From Neelides folsomi (Eukaryota > Arthropoda > Collembola > Neelipleona > Neelidae): a DNA stretch of 64,000 bases. Within the stretch, counting starts at the first letter, position 1. Each line of letters starts with the position of its first letter. The DNA is taken from the NCBI GenBank assembly GCA_034687125.1, contig JAQGBZ010000117.1:109124-173123 (forward strand), read 5' to 3'. The notes beneath the pieces are model-generated. The model was given only the letters and a program-made list of their open reading frames with translations, was not told where the DNA came from and did not search any database. Shown here piece by piece: positions 1 through 11,688 of the stretch. A program made the translations under genes and the position numbers.

Positions 1-192
1 TTTTCCCTTGCAACTTGCAAACTCAATTTCACCCTTGGCTTTTTAGGTTATTCGGCGTCCAGTAAGAGGCGGATTTTTAAGTCAAGGCTTCAAGTGGCTA
101 ATAAGAGTATTGAGCCCTGTAGGTCTCCCGAATAATAGATAGACACCTGAATTTTATTATGATGGACATGTAATTGGTCCTTCTCCCGAAGC

Positions 193-278
193 GTTCGTAA
201 CTTCTATCCATTATATGGCCCTTCGGACCCTTGCGGTTTGTACCGTTTAATAGTTTTTCATGGATAGAAGTTACGAAC
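193..278. repeat. 19-bp perfect inverted repeat just upstream of the U6-like copy
   Basis: The arm GTTCGTAACTTCTATCCAT at 193-211 is the exact reverse complement of 260-278, with a 48-base spacer. It ends about 10 bases before the likely 5' end of the U6-like sequence. The transcript could form a hairpin, or the arms could be ends of a small inserted element. No target-site duplication was seen. Confidence 0.8.
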
Positions 279-286
279 CAGTCGGT

Positions 287-308
287 AGACTGGCCGATTG
301 CTTGTATG

Positions 309-345
<37 letters not shown>

Positions 346-392
346 GGCCCCTGCTGCGCAAGGATGACACGGAAAATTGTGAAGCGTTCCAC
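287..392 (+). pseudogene. U6 snRNA-like sequence, probably a pseudogene
   Basis: The core from about 308 to 390 matches U6 spliceosomal RNA closely. It has the ACAGAGA box, the AGC triad in GATTAGCATGG, and the GATGACAC and GTGAAGCGTTCC blocks. Three features argue against a working gene. The 5' stem-loop is poorly conserved. The block that normally reads CCCCTGCGCAAGG has an extra CTG. The copy runs into CACAACTAAC with no T-run that would end Pol III transcription. No clear TATA box lies 25 bases upstream. The 5' boundary given is approximate. A lineage-specific functional variant cannot be excluded. Confidence 0.75.
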
Positions 393-743
393 AACTAACT
401 TTAACTTCTCTACTACAATTTCCCCCTCAAATAACCATCAGATTTGGTAAGAAAATCGAGTGCGAGGGGTGGGATCAGGACCAGGGCGACAAAGCAAAAG
501 GGCCGGCTTCGGCTTATTGTAACTTTTATTTTATTAAATATTTTATTATACTACCTATAAATAATTCATTCATACAAGCGGGTATATTCAAGTTTAGAAA
601 TAGAACATTCAAGTTAATCTCCCTTACTCCCTTCCCTTTAACTTCTGTGACTGTCGGTTCAGTCCAGAGTTCAATTGTGCTGTGTGAGTATGTGATAATT
701 TATTAGATTTAAAGTCGAACAATTTTGCTCAATTTGTCAGACA

Positions 744-1863
744 ATGACCGATGATGAGATAATCGAAGACAACGAAATTCGGAATATTTCACCTGAAGTT
801 GAGGAAGGGACTTCGGAGGCAGAGACAACCCAATTTCCCCTTTCGACCCGTTCCGATCAGGTAGGAATACGGCTTTACGACACGAAAAGAGTTGCAAGGG
901 CCCTTACTGGAACCGAAGAACGGGGCTTGATAGTTAAAAAATCTCCGATTCATGGAAAAGGGCTCTTCACTACCGTTTTCATAAGGAACGAGGAATTTAT
1001 CATTCAGTATTTTGGAGAAGTAAGTGATATTGTTTAACAATATTTACATTTTAATATATAATAAGTATGATCATGATTTTTATTATAATTTTTAATTTAA
1101 TGCATTTATATAGCCAATTTCAAGAAAAATTTCATTGCTCCGTCAAATCGAATATGATCGACTTGGAATTGACAACTATTTTATGAAGGTAGAACAGGGC
1201 ATGATGATTGATGCGACGATAGTTGGAAATTGTGCAAGATTCATTAACAACTCTTGTGACGTAAGTATTCTCTTTGATTGAAAATTAATAAAAAGTAAAA
1301 ATTAGGAAGGTTTTCGTAATTTCAATGCTAATTTTATTTTGATTTTTGTTTAGCCGAACTGTATATCTGAAATCATCACAATAAAAGAAGAAAAAGTAGT
1401 AATTATCAGAGCGAAGAGAAATATTGAACCCGGAGAAGAGCTCACATTCGACTATAACTTTATCTCTGATGAACTCGTGGCTTGTCGATGCGCAGCGGAG
1501 AAATGTCGCAAAACGCTCAATTCTAATTTACGTCAATTGAAATTAGACACTTCTGTGATAAACCAAATCCTTCGGGCTGGTGAAGGCCCAATTGTCCGAA
1601 ATAACCTAGCTACAAAGACGGTACAATCGAGAGGAAATGACTCTGATTCTGAAAATGATCAAAGTAGCTGTAGTGATGAAGAAACAAATAATTGTGAATC
1701 GAATGATGCGACAAGTGAACGAAGCAGCGATTGCTTAGAAGTTATTAATTTAATGATTGATAATGACAAGAGCTTTATGGAGACAAGCATCAATGAAGAA
1801 GTACTGACTAATTCAAAAACTGTTAATTATGAAAGTGATGATAGTGACATTATAATTTTATAA
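744..1863 (+). CDS. Stand-alone SET-domain lysine methyltransferase, KMT2/SET1-like
   Basis: Three exons, 744..1019, 1114..1260 and 1354..1863, join in phase 0 with GT-AG borders to give 310 residues. The SET domain starts near residue 65 with IHGKGLF. It holds RFINNSCDPNC (134-144) for SAM and lysine binding and FDYNF (173-177) with the catalytic-type Tyr175. A post-SET zinc cluster follows (Cys185, 187, 192, with Cys144). The motifs resemble the KMT2/SET1 class, which methylates histone H3K4 (family knowledge). However, the protein has no PHD fingers, FYR regions or AWS domain and is far shorter than usual. The last 110 residues are acidic and serine-rich, with two hydrophobic stretches beside acids, VINL (271-274) and the C-terminal IIIL (307-310), which look like SUMO-interacting motifs. 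The histone target is inferred only. Confidence 0.88.
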
Positions 1864-3609
1864 AAATTTTAAAATCATTTATTATAGGATATTTTTATTA
1901 TTATTCTTGTATGAATTATCAGCTCAAATATAGTTATAATGTACGTATGATAGGATGTACAACGTAAATGTAAAATTATGATTTTTTTGGATTTTGAATT
2001 GTCTTTATTATTGAAATTAAACCATCTTAACAAATTAATTAATGTATTATCTTACATAATATGCTTACGTATTAATTTAAAGGACATATGATTATATATT
2101 TATTTTATATATTATTAACAGATTCCAAAAATTTCCGGAGATTAAATGCTTTTTTTATTAAAACTAAAAATTATCTTCAAAATATTTGTATAAAAATTAT
2201 TTTCTATTCATTGTTAATGAATTATTACAATATTACATTCAACGCATTTAATTTTCATAACTTCCCAATATTTCTTAAATTCACCTACACATATTATTAG
2301 CATGTGTAATTTAAAAGTTCATTAGGCTATTTATTTAGTTACGTACAGGTATCGAAAAGTTTTAACTTACGTATAAAAACTATGTGTTGTACAACTAAAA
2401 TTTCACCAGTTTGGTCGACAACCTTTAAATTCATTAGCAGAAAAGCTATTTTTTAAATTATCGTAAGTTAAGTACACAACTTTGTTGAAAGCTTAAGTAG
2501 GTAGTATTAGGTTGATAATTGTTTATTAATACATGTTATTGCTTTGTTCTGAAGTATCTTTGAGAGTTGTAACAAAGATGAAAATCTAAGTCGTTAAATT
2601 AAATAACATCGTACATTTATCTTACAATTGATTTATGTACAATTTACCCTTACAAAGGCACAAGACAGGCACAATTAGTTCCTTGTCATTTTGATCGAAG
2701 AGTTGATAGAGATATTACACGTATAGTGTGATTTATATATTTATTAATTAATAACTTTCTTTCGTACTTTCTTTCAGTATCTTAATTTAAAAAGTAAACT
2801 TAACTTTAGCTTCAATGTACAACATACATTTTGCGTATTTAAATATATATATTAAGTAATTATTCGTTAAGTAGAATTTCTTTTTCATATATTTACATTA
2901 AGAGAATCAAAAATTTCCTATATAGCTAGATATTAAATATTATCACTCATAAAACCATGCACGATCGTTTAAGATTCGAATCTAGAGAAATTAAAAATAA
3001 AATATATTACCTAATCCTTTTAAAATGATCCAAACCTTATACTATTTGTAAAATGTAATTGGTTTAACACGAGTACACATGACATATACGCAACATTAAG
3101 TTTCGCTGTAATTGTAATTTTAATGATTATCTTCGCATTTTAGTCAAAACTTTTCCTCCTCCTTCGCATGGTACATTTGTTAGCACGCCGACTATTTCCC
3201 TAAATCTCTATACATTTAAATTGCAAGTCAATTGCAGTAAATGTGACTGATAATCCGTTTACTAAACTTGGAGATTATAGAAATATAAACGATATTTTTC
3301 CGTTTCATCATCACTCTTTTTAAATAATAGCTTTTTAGTAACATACGAATAACACATAAGAAATACGAATAGATTTCAACACAATTAATTAGTAAAATCA
3401 GTATACATGTACTGTACATACAGTTTAATAATACAATCATTGTTCATACTGCACATTCGACTTTACATTCACCAAAACTAGGAGCGGATCGATAAATATT
3501 TATAATAATACCTTAGACTTAAATTGTGATGTCTATAGCTTACTCGATTGAACAACCGTTTATTGTTAATTTGTTATATTGTCACGAGGTTTGAGTGTAA
3601 GTAAACGAT
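1864..3609. other. Convergent 3' spacer between the SET and BTB genes
   Basis: AT-rich sequence that must hold the 3' UTRs of both flanking genes. Open frames here are short and low in complexity. No RNA gene or conserved coding stretch was seen. A TTTATT at 3559-3564 (AATAAA on the minus strand) is a good polyadenylation signal for the BTB gene, about 46 bases past its stop codon. Confidence 0.6.
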
Positions 3610-6203
3610 TTACTTTTGAGAATTCTCAGGATAGGCCTCAGAGATGGTCAGGGTTCCGTCCGAACCCCGAATGTTGATGTTCCCATTCGCATCAATGGTG
3701 GCAGGGAGATTCGAAGAGGCTCCTTTGTCCCCGTCCACGTCCATCTTCACGATCGTGTTATTATTATTGTTGTTGTTATTATTGTTGTTGTTGTTGGACT
3801 TGGAAATGCTCAGTTTCCTTCCCGGTACATTCTTCCTGAACGCGGACATCCCGCTGATCCACAGCTCTCGATGTCTGTACGCAAAGTGCTTCCGTAGCGC
3901 GTCTCTTGATCGACTTGCGTGGCTGCAAACCGAACATACAAATACTTGTCCAGAATGACCCTCCATATGAACCTGTAACAAATTATCCAAATTAATTTAT
4001 AAATTACAATATAAATATAAATTGGAAAGGGTTTAATTAATTTGTATTCTTAATTCTTATAAAAAATAATAGAAAACTTACGCGGAGATTGTAAGCGTTG
4101 CTGAACTTCTTTCCACAAATGTCACAAATGATGGTCTCTGGAGGTTTCTTCGCCTTGAGTTTGACAGGTGGTTGAGGAGCGGACGCGTGGTCGATTCCAG
4201 CAGCTGCCAATCTTGTCGATGATGAGATTTCATCCTTTGTTTTCCTTCCCTTTGGTGCATGGGCCACCTTTGCCAAGTCAGCCAGCGGATGGCCATGGTG
4301 GCCATGGACGAAACGATCGTTACTCAGAAGCTCGCCCCCGATGTGATATTCAACATTTGGTTCCAAGAGCTGGGCTGGTATGGGCCCTGAGTCTCCTCCA
4401 TCTCCTGTAATTAAAATGCCATTCTTTAGATTTCTCTCGTCGTGCTTATTTTTCATTTTGCCACAACTGCGTTGACATTTAATGAGCCATTCCATTTTTC
4501 ACATTGTAACGGAGTGAGTCGGAATTGTTAAAGTGGGTCAAGTGAAAACACTAAAAAGGAGTATAATAAAAAAGCTCATACCATCATGGTCTCCATAATG
4601 GGTCATTTCCAGGGCAGTTTCTTCGTTGTTGGCTGGGGCCCGATGGGCGTCGTAGATGACACCCGGATGATTGAAGAGGAAGGGCGGGTGAGAGGCTCTG
4701 TCGAGAAATCCCTCAGCTTCATACTGCACCATATCACTATTGTCGCTCTCGGCCTGTGTGGCTGCGGCGATGGCCGCTTCAAAGTGCGCCCTCGGGTTCT
4801 TGAGTAGATTGTCGAGGATGCTCGTCGAGCCGATGAAGATGCGGTTGGAGGCTTTTGGTTTCGCCTTCGGGGGATTTGCTTTTTTTGATAAGTTTTCAGC
4901 CGAGGCGGGGCTTCCACCCTGGAAGGGCGAGGCGTAGGGTGAGCGACTCTTTGCACGCTCCCGATCCCTCTTCGCCGGACTCCCCGGGTTTTGTACTACG
5001 GAGAGATGAGGAGGGAGATGGAGGGAGTGAAGAACCTCGTCTTTCCCTTCACTCTTCTCGTTCCCTCCCTCAGGTACGATGCCTGTCAAAGACTCCAACA
5101 CACCCTGCAAAAGGCAATTTACAGTCAGTTTACGTCATCGCACAGAACGGAGGAAATTATGCTCAAGACTGGTCATGGCCATAATTTCCACCATGAGAAG
5201 GAGATGAATGAAGGATGAGTAATAAGAACATACAGGGTCGCCGAATCCGGAAATTCCAAGAAACTTGGCTCCCAGGACGAGATGGGGAATGACGGAGACG
5301 GGAACTTGGGCCTCTCCGCAGTAGAGGAAGCTGAGGAGGGCTCTTCCAGCTTCAGCTGGGATGTCAACGACGATCACCGGCATCATGTGAGCTGATCCTC
5401 CCATCGTCTATAAATAAACTTTTTCAATCTCTTCCTCATCGCTCGCCCTATTTCCAGTTCCAGCCACGAGACAAGGACACCCGAGACTCATCCCGAGAAT
5501 TCCTTCTATTCACCTAACTCTCTAACTGCGTAATCCAACTACCCAATTTCTATGTAAATTCCAAAACCTGGCCTCGTGCTTTTCCTCTTTAAGACACTTT
5601 AACCATCCGCTTTGTACTAGACTCACCAAACCCGATAATTAAAATTACAAAATTTTAATTATGATATGACTCAAAACTTTTCAAATACAGAGAAGTTCAT
5701 GTACAGATAGTAAATACAAATCCATTTCTACATTTACATAAATCTAGCTGAACTTTAAATGGAATCCACTCATGTTTAAGTTGATAATAAGGCCTTATTG
5801 TTTTAATAGTTCAAGTATTCCCTATTTTAATTAAATACTCAACATCCAAATTGCATTGTAATGTATTGTTCCATGGAGTAATGAAAAGGGTTTTTACCTG
5901 AACAACGGCGGCGACATAAGGGGATGCGGCTGTGAGCACTATTTTGTGGACAGGGAGCGGGGTGCCTTGGCAAAGTAGGACGGCGTCGGTGCCAATTCCC
6001 GTGTCCCATAAGTTGGCGAGAGATCTTTGGAGGGAAAGAAGCTGAGTGTTCCACTTAAGACTGTACATGTTCGGAGACGAAGCTGCCGAGGAGCTGAGGT
6101 TCAAGCCTGTAACTTTTGCTCCGCCTCCCGTCGTCGTCGAATCGGGGCTTCCCCCGTTCCCCCCAACGGTGACGTTCATCACAGGTCACCAGCACCCATG
6201 CAC
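3610..6203 (-). CDS. BTB/POZ and C2H2 zinc-finger transcription factor
   Basis: The coding exons, in transcript order, are 6179..5898, 5407..5234, 5104..4582, 4404..4082 and 3972..3610. All phases match and give 554 residues. An acceptor at 6204 puts a short 5' UTR in front of ATG 6179; an in-frame TGA just upstream fixes this start. Residues 40-150 form a BTB domain of the arthropod type (MYSLKWN, then LPVHKIVLTAASPY and LLSFLYCGEAQVP). Such domains dimerise and recruit cofactors. A long disordered linker follows. There are two C2H2 fingers: C420/C423/H436/H440, split by the last intron, and C447/C450/H463/H468. A run of about 14 asparagines follows near residue 490. The layout resembles the broad/tramtrack/abrupt group of nuclear regulators, but I cannot assign an ortholog. 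Confidence 0.9.
3757..3796 (-). repeat. AAC/AAT trinucleotide repeat coding for polyasparagine
   Basis: A run of (TTA/TTG)n on the plus strand is read on the minus strand as about 14 Asn codons in the last exon of the BTB zinc-finger gene. It probably varies in length between individuals. Confidence 0.85.
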
Positions 6204-6835
6204 CTTTAAAAACAATAAAAACATTATAATCCATTTCCACTTTTTTACACCACGACTCGACTCCTATTTTCAACTGTCAAAAAAGTCTTGTGAACTGCAG
6301 ACAAGTGTCTACTGTATAAGTAGACAATTATGAGTCACTTGTATTTATTTGTACGAGTACAGTATAAATACGATATGTACATTAAGTACATTTGCGTGTA
6401 TTGTATTTATGTATTCGCAGAATGAAAATAAGGAATGAAAAAAGCCGTCCTGAATGCGTTCTTTGTGTATTAAAGGGTAATCTCGTCGCATGTGTATTTG
6501 AGTCAAAGGAGGTTTAATTGAGTAATTGGCACTGCATGGGAATAATACGGAGGGTCTCATAACGTTGGGGTTAATTAGAGAAAAAAGTGTGAGTTTCACT
6601 TGTTTTCTTTATTTACGTTAGGGAGGTAGGTTGGGAGCAGGAGGCGTATCGGTCAGATCAGCAGGAAAGGTGTATGGAAAAAGGTATCTCCAGTTGGATT
6701 GAAGGAAGATCCGAGTTTCTCCACACGAGTGGTCGTAGGAAACTAGACAATCCAGTTGGAGATCGCTTCGAGATAGTTGGTGAGGTTAGTGAGGATAAAG
6801 GTTCACTGCTCATATAATTATCCTTCTAAGGAACA

Positions 6836-6973
6836 CTCGCGGAATCCTAACATTATTTCCTCCCTCTCCGCTCCTTCCTTGTTTCCAAATTGTGCCTCCT
6901 CCGCCAAATCCCCCCATCCTTGCCGACTTGGAAGAAGGAGAGCTTGATGATCCCGACAGCAGCCAACTGGTCG
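6836..6973 (+). other. Possible coding exon (weak)
   Basis: A plus-strand frame reads through a proline-rich stretch into an acidic one (ILADLEEGELDDPDSSQLV). It stops at a GTC|GTGAGT donor-like site and begins near a TTCTAAG|GAAC acceptor-like site. The acidic part looks like real protein. Even so, other frames are also open here and no adjoining exon was found. It may be an exon of an unannotated gene or chance. Confidence 0.2.
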
Positions 6974-9900
6974 TGAGTGGTTGGGCGAGTCGTGTTCCCC
7001 CGTCCAGCAACAATCCTTCAAGAGTGGAATCCGCAACTTTCCAGGCCAACGGCCCTCCCAACCTCTTCGACTCAGCTGGAGCCACGATTAAATTGCTCTC
7101 ACCAACTCATCCCTCACTCTTCCACACCTCCCACGTTTAATTATCTACACAACTTTGCGCATATTTTGACTCAACCAAATTCCTATGGCCTTTAACTGCC
7201 TTTAACAATCCCTCATTCATACATCTCCCCGATCCTGTGCTCATTTGATCAACCAGCCTTAGAATACTAAAGGTATAGGTATGCATATTTCTCTTATCAA
7301 TGACTCCAATCCTCTTAACCTTATCTCTCCTCAATTTCAAGGATCGCTTGGGGAATCTTCTAATCTAGTCCATATACTTACTACTAGGTATTGTACAATA
7401 TTTGCCTATATTATAGAATGTACACAAAGATTCTCCAAAGTATCCCGATTGCCTCAGCACAATACAACTCATTTGAAAGTGTATGGTTTTCCTTGGGAGT
7501 GAATTCGAGTAATTCGTAATGGTTGTATGAGTCTTAAGGAAGAAGATATAGCAAGTAAAAAAAAGTTCCGTTACAACATACCCCTTCATCCCCATTAATA
7601 TCCAGAGCTCTACTTACTGCATAACTTCATTTATACCCTACTTGCGGTCGCTCCTTCTGACTATAAAATAAATATCTCTCTCTTTTCCGTGCTTCGAATG
7701 CAGATTCAAAGGAGCTCGAGCAAATAAACATCTCTTGAATTAAAACAATGAATGAGGGGTTCTGGAAGAGGGCGAGTCTCCGATTACTTCAATTCCTTTT
7801 TTCTCTTCCTATCTTTGAGGTTCATTGTATGGGAATGAGGATGAGTTTTTCCATAGGACAGATCTTCCCTCCAATATTTGTCAAAAGGACCTGAAGCAGG
7901 ATAGGAATGGAAAATGGGGATGATGGCCGGGAAGGAGCCTCCGTTCCGTGGCGAAAAGAGATCGAGTTGAATGCGAAGAAGTGGAATGGAAAAAAGAAGG
8001 GAACCGTAGAGTGAGAATAGCATGACACTAATCGCAAGATGAGATAGAAAAGTCTCACAAGAAATCCCATCGAACCAGGAAAAATGACTCCTCATTCCAC
8101 ATTCTCCTACGCCTATCGTCGAAGCCCCTTCCTGCTCACGGAACCACCTCTCATCTCATACGAACCTTCCCTGTCACATGGAATCCGCATAAAAAGCACA
8201 TGGTGGAAATGGAATGATCAGAGACATGGGGGTAATTAAGGCCCTATCAAATTCGCATTTGCTAATGTCCTCATTCCATGCAATTCCTTGAAAAAGGTGT
8301 TGGTTCAAATGGGTCCTTTGGAACCTCCTGATACGCGCTATCAGGCAAGTTCTTACGCACTTCCAACTTCATGAATACAGCTGAACATAATTTACTGAAT
8401 AGATACCACAAATGTATCTTTTTAGATATGATGAATATGCATGAATATGGGATTGAAGTGAAGTATCAACATGAGTAGGATTTGGGTATTTGAAAGGAGG
8501 AGGCGTGTGATGGAAGGCTCGGTGGACCTGAGAGATTAAGGAGATGGAAGAGATATCAAATGAGAGAGTTGTGATATAAGGAGAATAAAGGTGAGGGTCC
8601 AGCTATGAGCTTGTGGTTGGTGAAGAATCTCGCAAGACGAGGGAAGAGAAAGGAAGGGTTAAAGACCTCTCGCCAAACTTTGCAAGCGTCAGGGGCTCTT
8701 GGCTACATTGGGGAGGTGTGTGTGGTGTGTGCTAAGGGAATCCTGGATGGGAGAGCTGGTGCTGGTGAAGAGCCTGCTCCAAGGAGGAAACGAGTATGGA
8801 AAATGTATTACGGTAAACGAGGAGTCAAGTCAGTCAACAATAGGCGAGTCAACCTCGATTCACCCGATGGAGAAAAACCTCTCACCTGACTCTAATTGAT
8901 GAGGGAGATGTTCCCAATTCCAGTGAGAGACACTTACTGAGCCCAATTCCACGAACCTACCCCACAAGTAGGCCAAAAAGGAAACTGAGGAGGAGCGGAA
9001 CGGGGCTGAAGGGGCTTGCACAGGACTTGGAATTTTAACTCACTGGGAACAACTTCGGCACCCGCCGTGTAAAGTCAGTCACAAGTGGACCGGGAGGAAG
9101 CTGCCGAGAGACTGAGAGATTCCAGGGTGGTGTAGAGCACACGGGAGGAAGACTCGCTCGAGTGGAACATAAAGGGGCGATGTGTGGGGAGAGCTGTTAC
9201 TCCTCTGCTCTGCCAAGAAAGAGTCTCCCATGGAACTCACTTCCCTCCCATAGACACTCGACGAGGGCATTCCAGTTCTTTGCCCTGATGGTCTTTTCCC
9301 TCCAGCAGCCAGGTCCATCGCCTTTTGCCTCCTTTTCCCCCCAGCATCCCTCGCTTCCTTCCATCCCCCAGCCGTCCAAATTGGACAGATTTCTCCTTCG
9401 GCCTATTTCATCTCCTCCTCCGCCTCCTGGAATCGCTTCCATAGCGGAACCTTCCAGGGCATTCGCTCAGAAGTATTTTTAGGACGAGCCAACCACACCA
9501 ACCAACCAATCTGCCTTTGGAGATAAATTTATCCAGGTCGATTGACGCTACAGGCTCAACTGGTCATGTTGCCAGAAAATGGTCCCAGTCATATAATACA
9601 ACATATGCAATCATAATAATAACAAAACTAGACCTTTCCATTCCATTGGATAAACATCTTCACCAAATTCAAAAATTCATGAATCATGATTGTGCAAACT
9701 TTGGAATAAATAAATAAAATAATAAAAATCTTTTCAATCTCTGTTTCATACACACACAAGTTTCCATCTCTGTCAAGTAGAAAAATTGGATTTTGCTTTT
9801 ACAACCGTTCACCCATCTAAGAAAGACTGACGTGTTGAGGGCGTATGTGTACACAAATAGAGAATGTGCATATTTATTTAAGTACACTTTTTATAAAAAT

Positions 9901-11399
9901 GGGCATCTCTCGTATCAGAATTGCATTCCAAGGAGTTGTTCCTTATCCCATTGTTTCAATTTGAACTCAATCTCTTGAAAATCTAATGGTAAAGAGGTTT
10001 AAATCACCAGCTTGGAGCTCGCCTTGTTGAGATGAAAAGAAAGATGATGATTTCAATTCCATTAATTTCATGGTGTCGTTCCTGATTCTTGGACTTGGGC
10101 TCGGAGGTAGGATTTTAGGCCGACGTTTTTGGCCAGCAGGTTTCTCCTTTTTACCTCGGGCCCTCTCAAGACAATTGCGATACGGAATTGCGAATATCTT
10201 TCCTCAATCGCTAGGAGCCTCCCCTCCATATATGCAAGTCGTGAAGGGAGAAGAGAAACGGGTTATCGAAGCCTCTTATCCTCCTTTTCCACCTCGACGC
10301 TGAAAGGATCGCATTGGAGGGAATCTCTTGCCCATTGTGAATTCACACATCCTTCGTCCTCAGCGTCATCAGGCCGTGTCCATAATTTTCCTCCCATGGA
10401 CCATTAATGAGGGCGAAGGGCCGTGAGTCAGCTCATGAAGGTAAGCCACGGGATGACTGATCATCCGCCCAAGCACCGTTGACTCATTCAAGCCAATTGC
10501 AATGGAATGGGTGGAAGTTGAAGTGGGAAGATAACTCACTGGAAGCAAACACGATAATTCTCTGGAACTGGAATGATGGAATGAATGAATGAACAAACTG
10601 TGGTTTGTTGCTGGACACTCGCAATTTCCATCCTTTGGAGAGCCGAGAGAGAGCCAATTCCCAATGAGGGATTCCCACACTCATTCCAGGTGAGTTCTGT
10701 TATGGGAACTTCCTCTTGGCTCGATCTCTTCTCATTCATGCCTTTTCTCATTCACTCTCTCCTATCACAATCTTTTATTACTTTTTCATGCTTAGGATTA
10801 GATATTTTTCATTGTATGCTATACTATACTTTGATTGCTATTCTCAGCTATACTAACAAAAGACTTATAATTACATATAATAAAACCCCTATCGTATCAA
10901 AATATAAAAATTTCAGTTATTATTAAAATAATATTTTAATATAAATAAACACAGGTTAATTGAGTTTAGATGCATTCACACCATGTGTCGCATATCTGTA
11001 AGTTGCTACCAAGTAAATGTGTACAAGTACTTATATAATATTTAAGATAAAATGGATTATAGTTAAGGCATTGGAAATAATAATTTTGTATAAAGAAAGG
11101 TATGGACGAATAAGCAATCGAGGACACTGCAGAAAAATTGGTAATAAGAGAATCTTGAATAAATGAAATGTATGGAGGAATGCGGCGATTGTCTATGTAA
11201 TGTTATGTATAGGTCAACAGCTACTTCGCGGACCTCTCGTGTGGATTCTCCAAGAAGGTCGGCGTGGGGAGAGTTGAGAACCGATTGTTGGGTGAAGGAT
11301 AGGGCATTCGGATATGAATGAAAGTTACCCGGGTTGCGGAAAGTGGGACGGACCTGCGCATGGGTGGCATTGCAGCAGTGCAGCAGTTTCCTTAACATT

Positions 11400-11600
11400 G
11401 CGCTATCCCCATCGATTGGATCCTTGAGGAGCGAGTTGACCTGAGGGCTCCGACCTCGCAGGATGGACGAGAGGGCGGGACGTGGCCCAGAACTCCTTCC
11501 TCCCCATCCGCCGATCCGCCGAGGTTGAGTTGGTCGGTCGGATCGCCGCCTCTCGTCGCGCCTTCTTCTTCCGAGCCGAACCGACTCAATTGAACTCCAT
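11400..11600. promoter_or_regulatory. CpG-rich island just before the Ly6 gene
   Basis: This block is strikingly rich in CG dinucleotides (for example GGTCGGTCGGATCGCCGCC) compared with the AT-rich surroundings. It ends about 90 bases before the Ly6 start codon, so it is probably promoter or 5' UTR. A minus-strand frame is also open through it and continues to a GCGCAG|GTCCGT donor-like site near 11354. An antisense exon is therefore an alternative. Confidence 0.4.
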
Positions 11601-11688
11601 TTAACTCACATTCAATTGCTCTCGTGGTTGATTTCTCCCACTGTGGAATAATTTGTCGGTTCCTCCCAGCCCGAACCCTTAAGTCTAA

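Larger units (their letters stand above)
6204..11688. other. Gene-poor spacer or long 5' intron of the BTB gene
   Basis: No confident coding gene. The BTB gene's untranslated first exon must lie somewhere upstream of 6204. Patches near 6850-7090, 9060-9480, 10050-10700 and 11400-11600 are richer in GC and open in several frames at once, so open frames there are weak evidence. A good donor sequence, TTCCAG|GTGAGT, occurs on the plus strand at about 10690. It could end a noncoding exon, but no partner exon was identified. Confidence 0.5.

Noticed and set aside
9079-9482. Overlapping open frames in a GC-richer patch
   Set aside because: Frames are open on both strands because of base composition; the reading is purine-run driven, with no domain or splice support.
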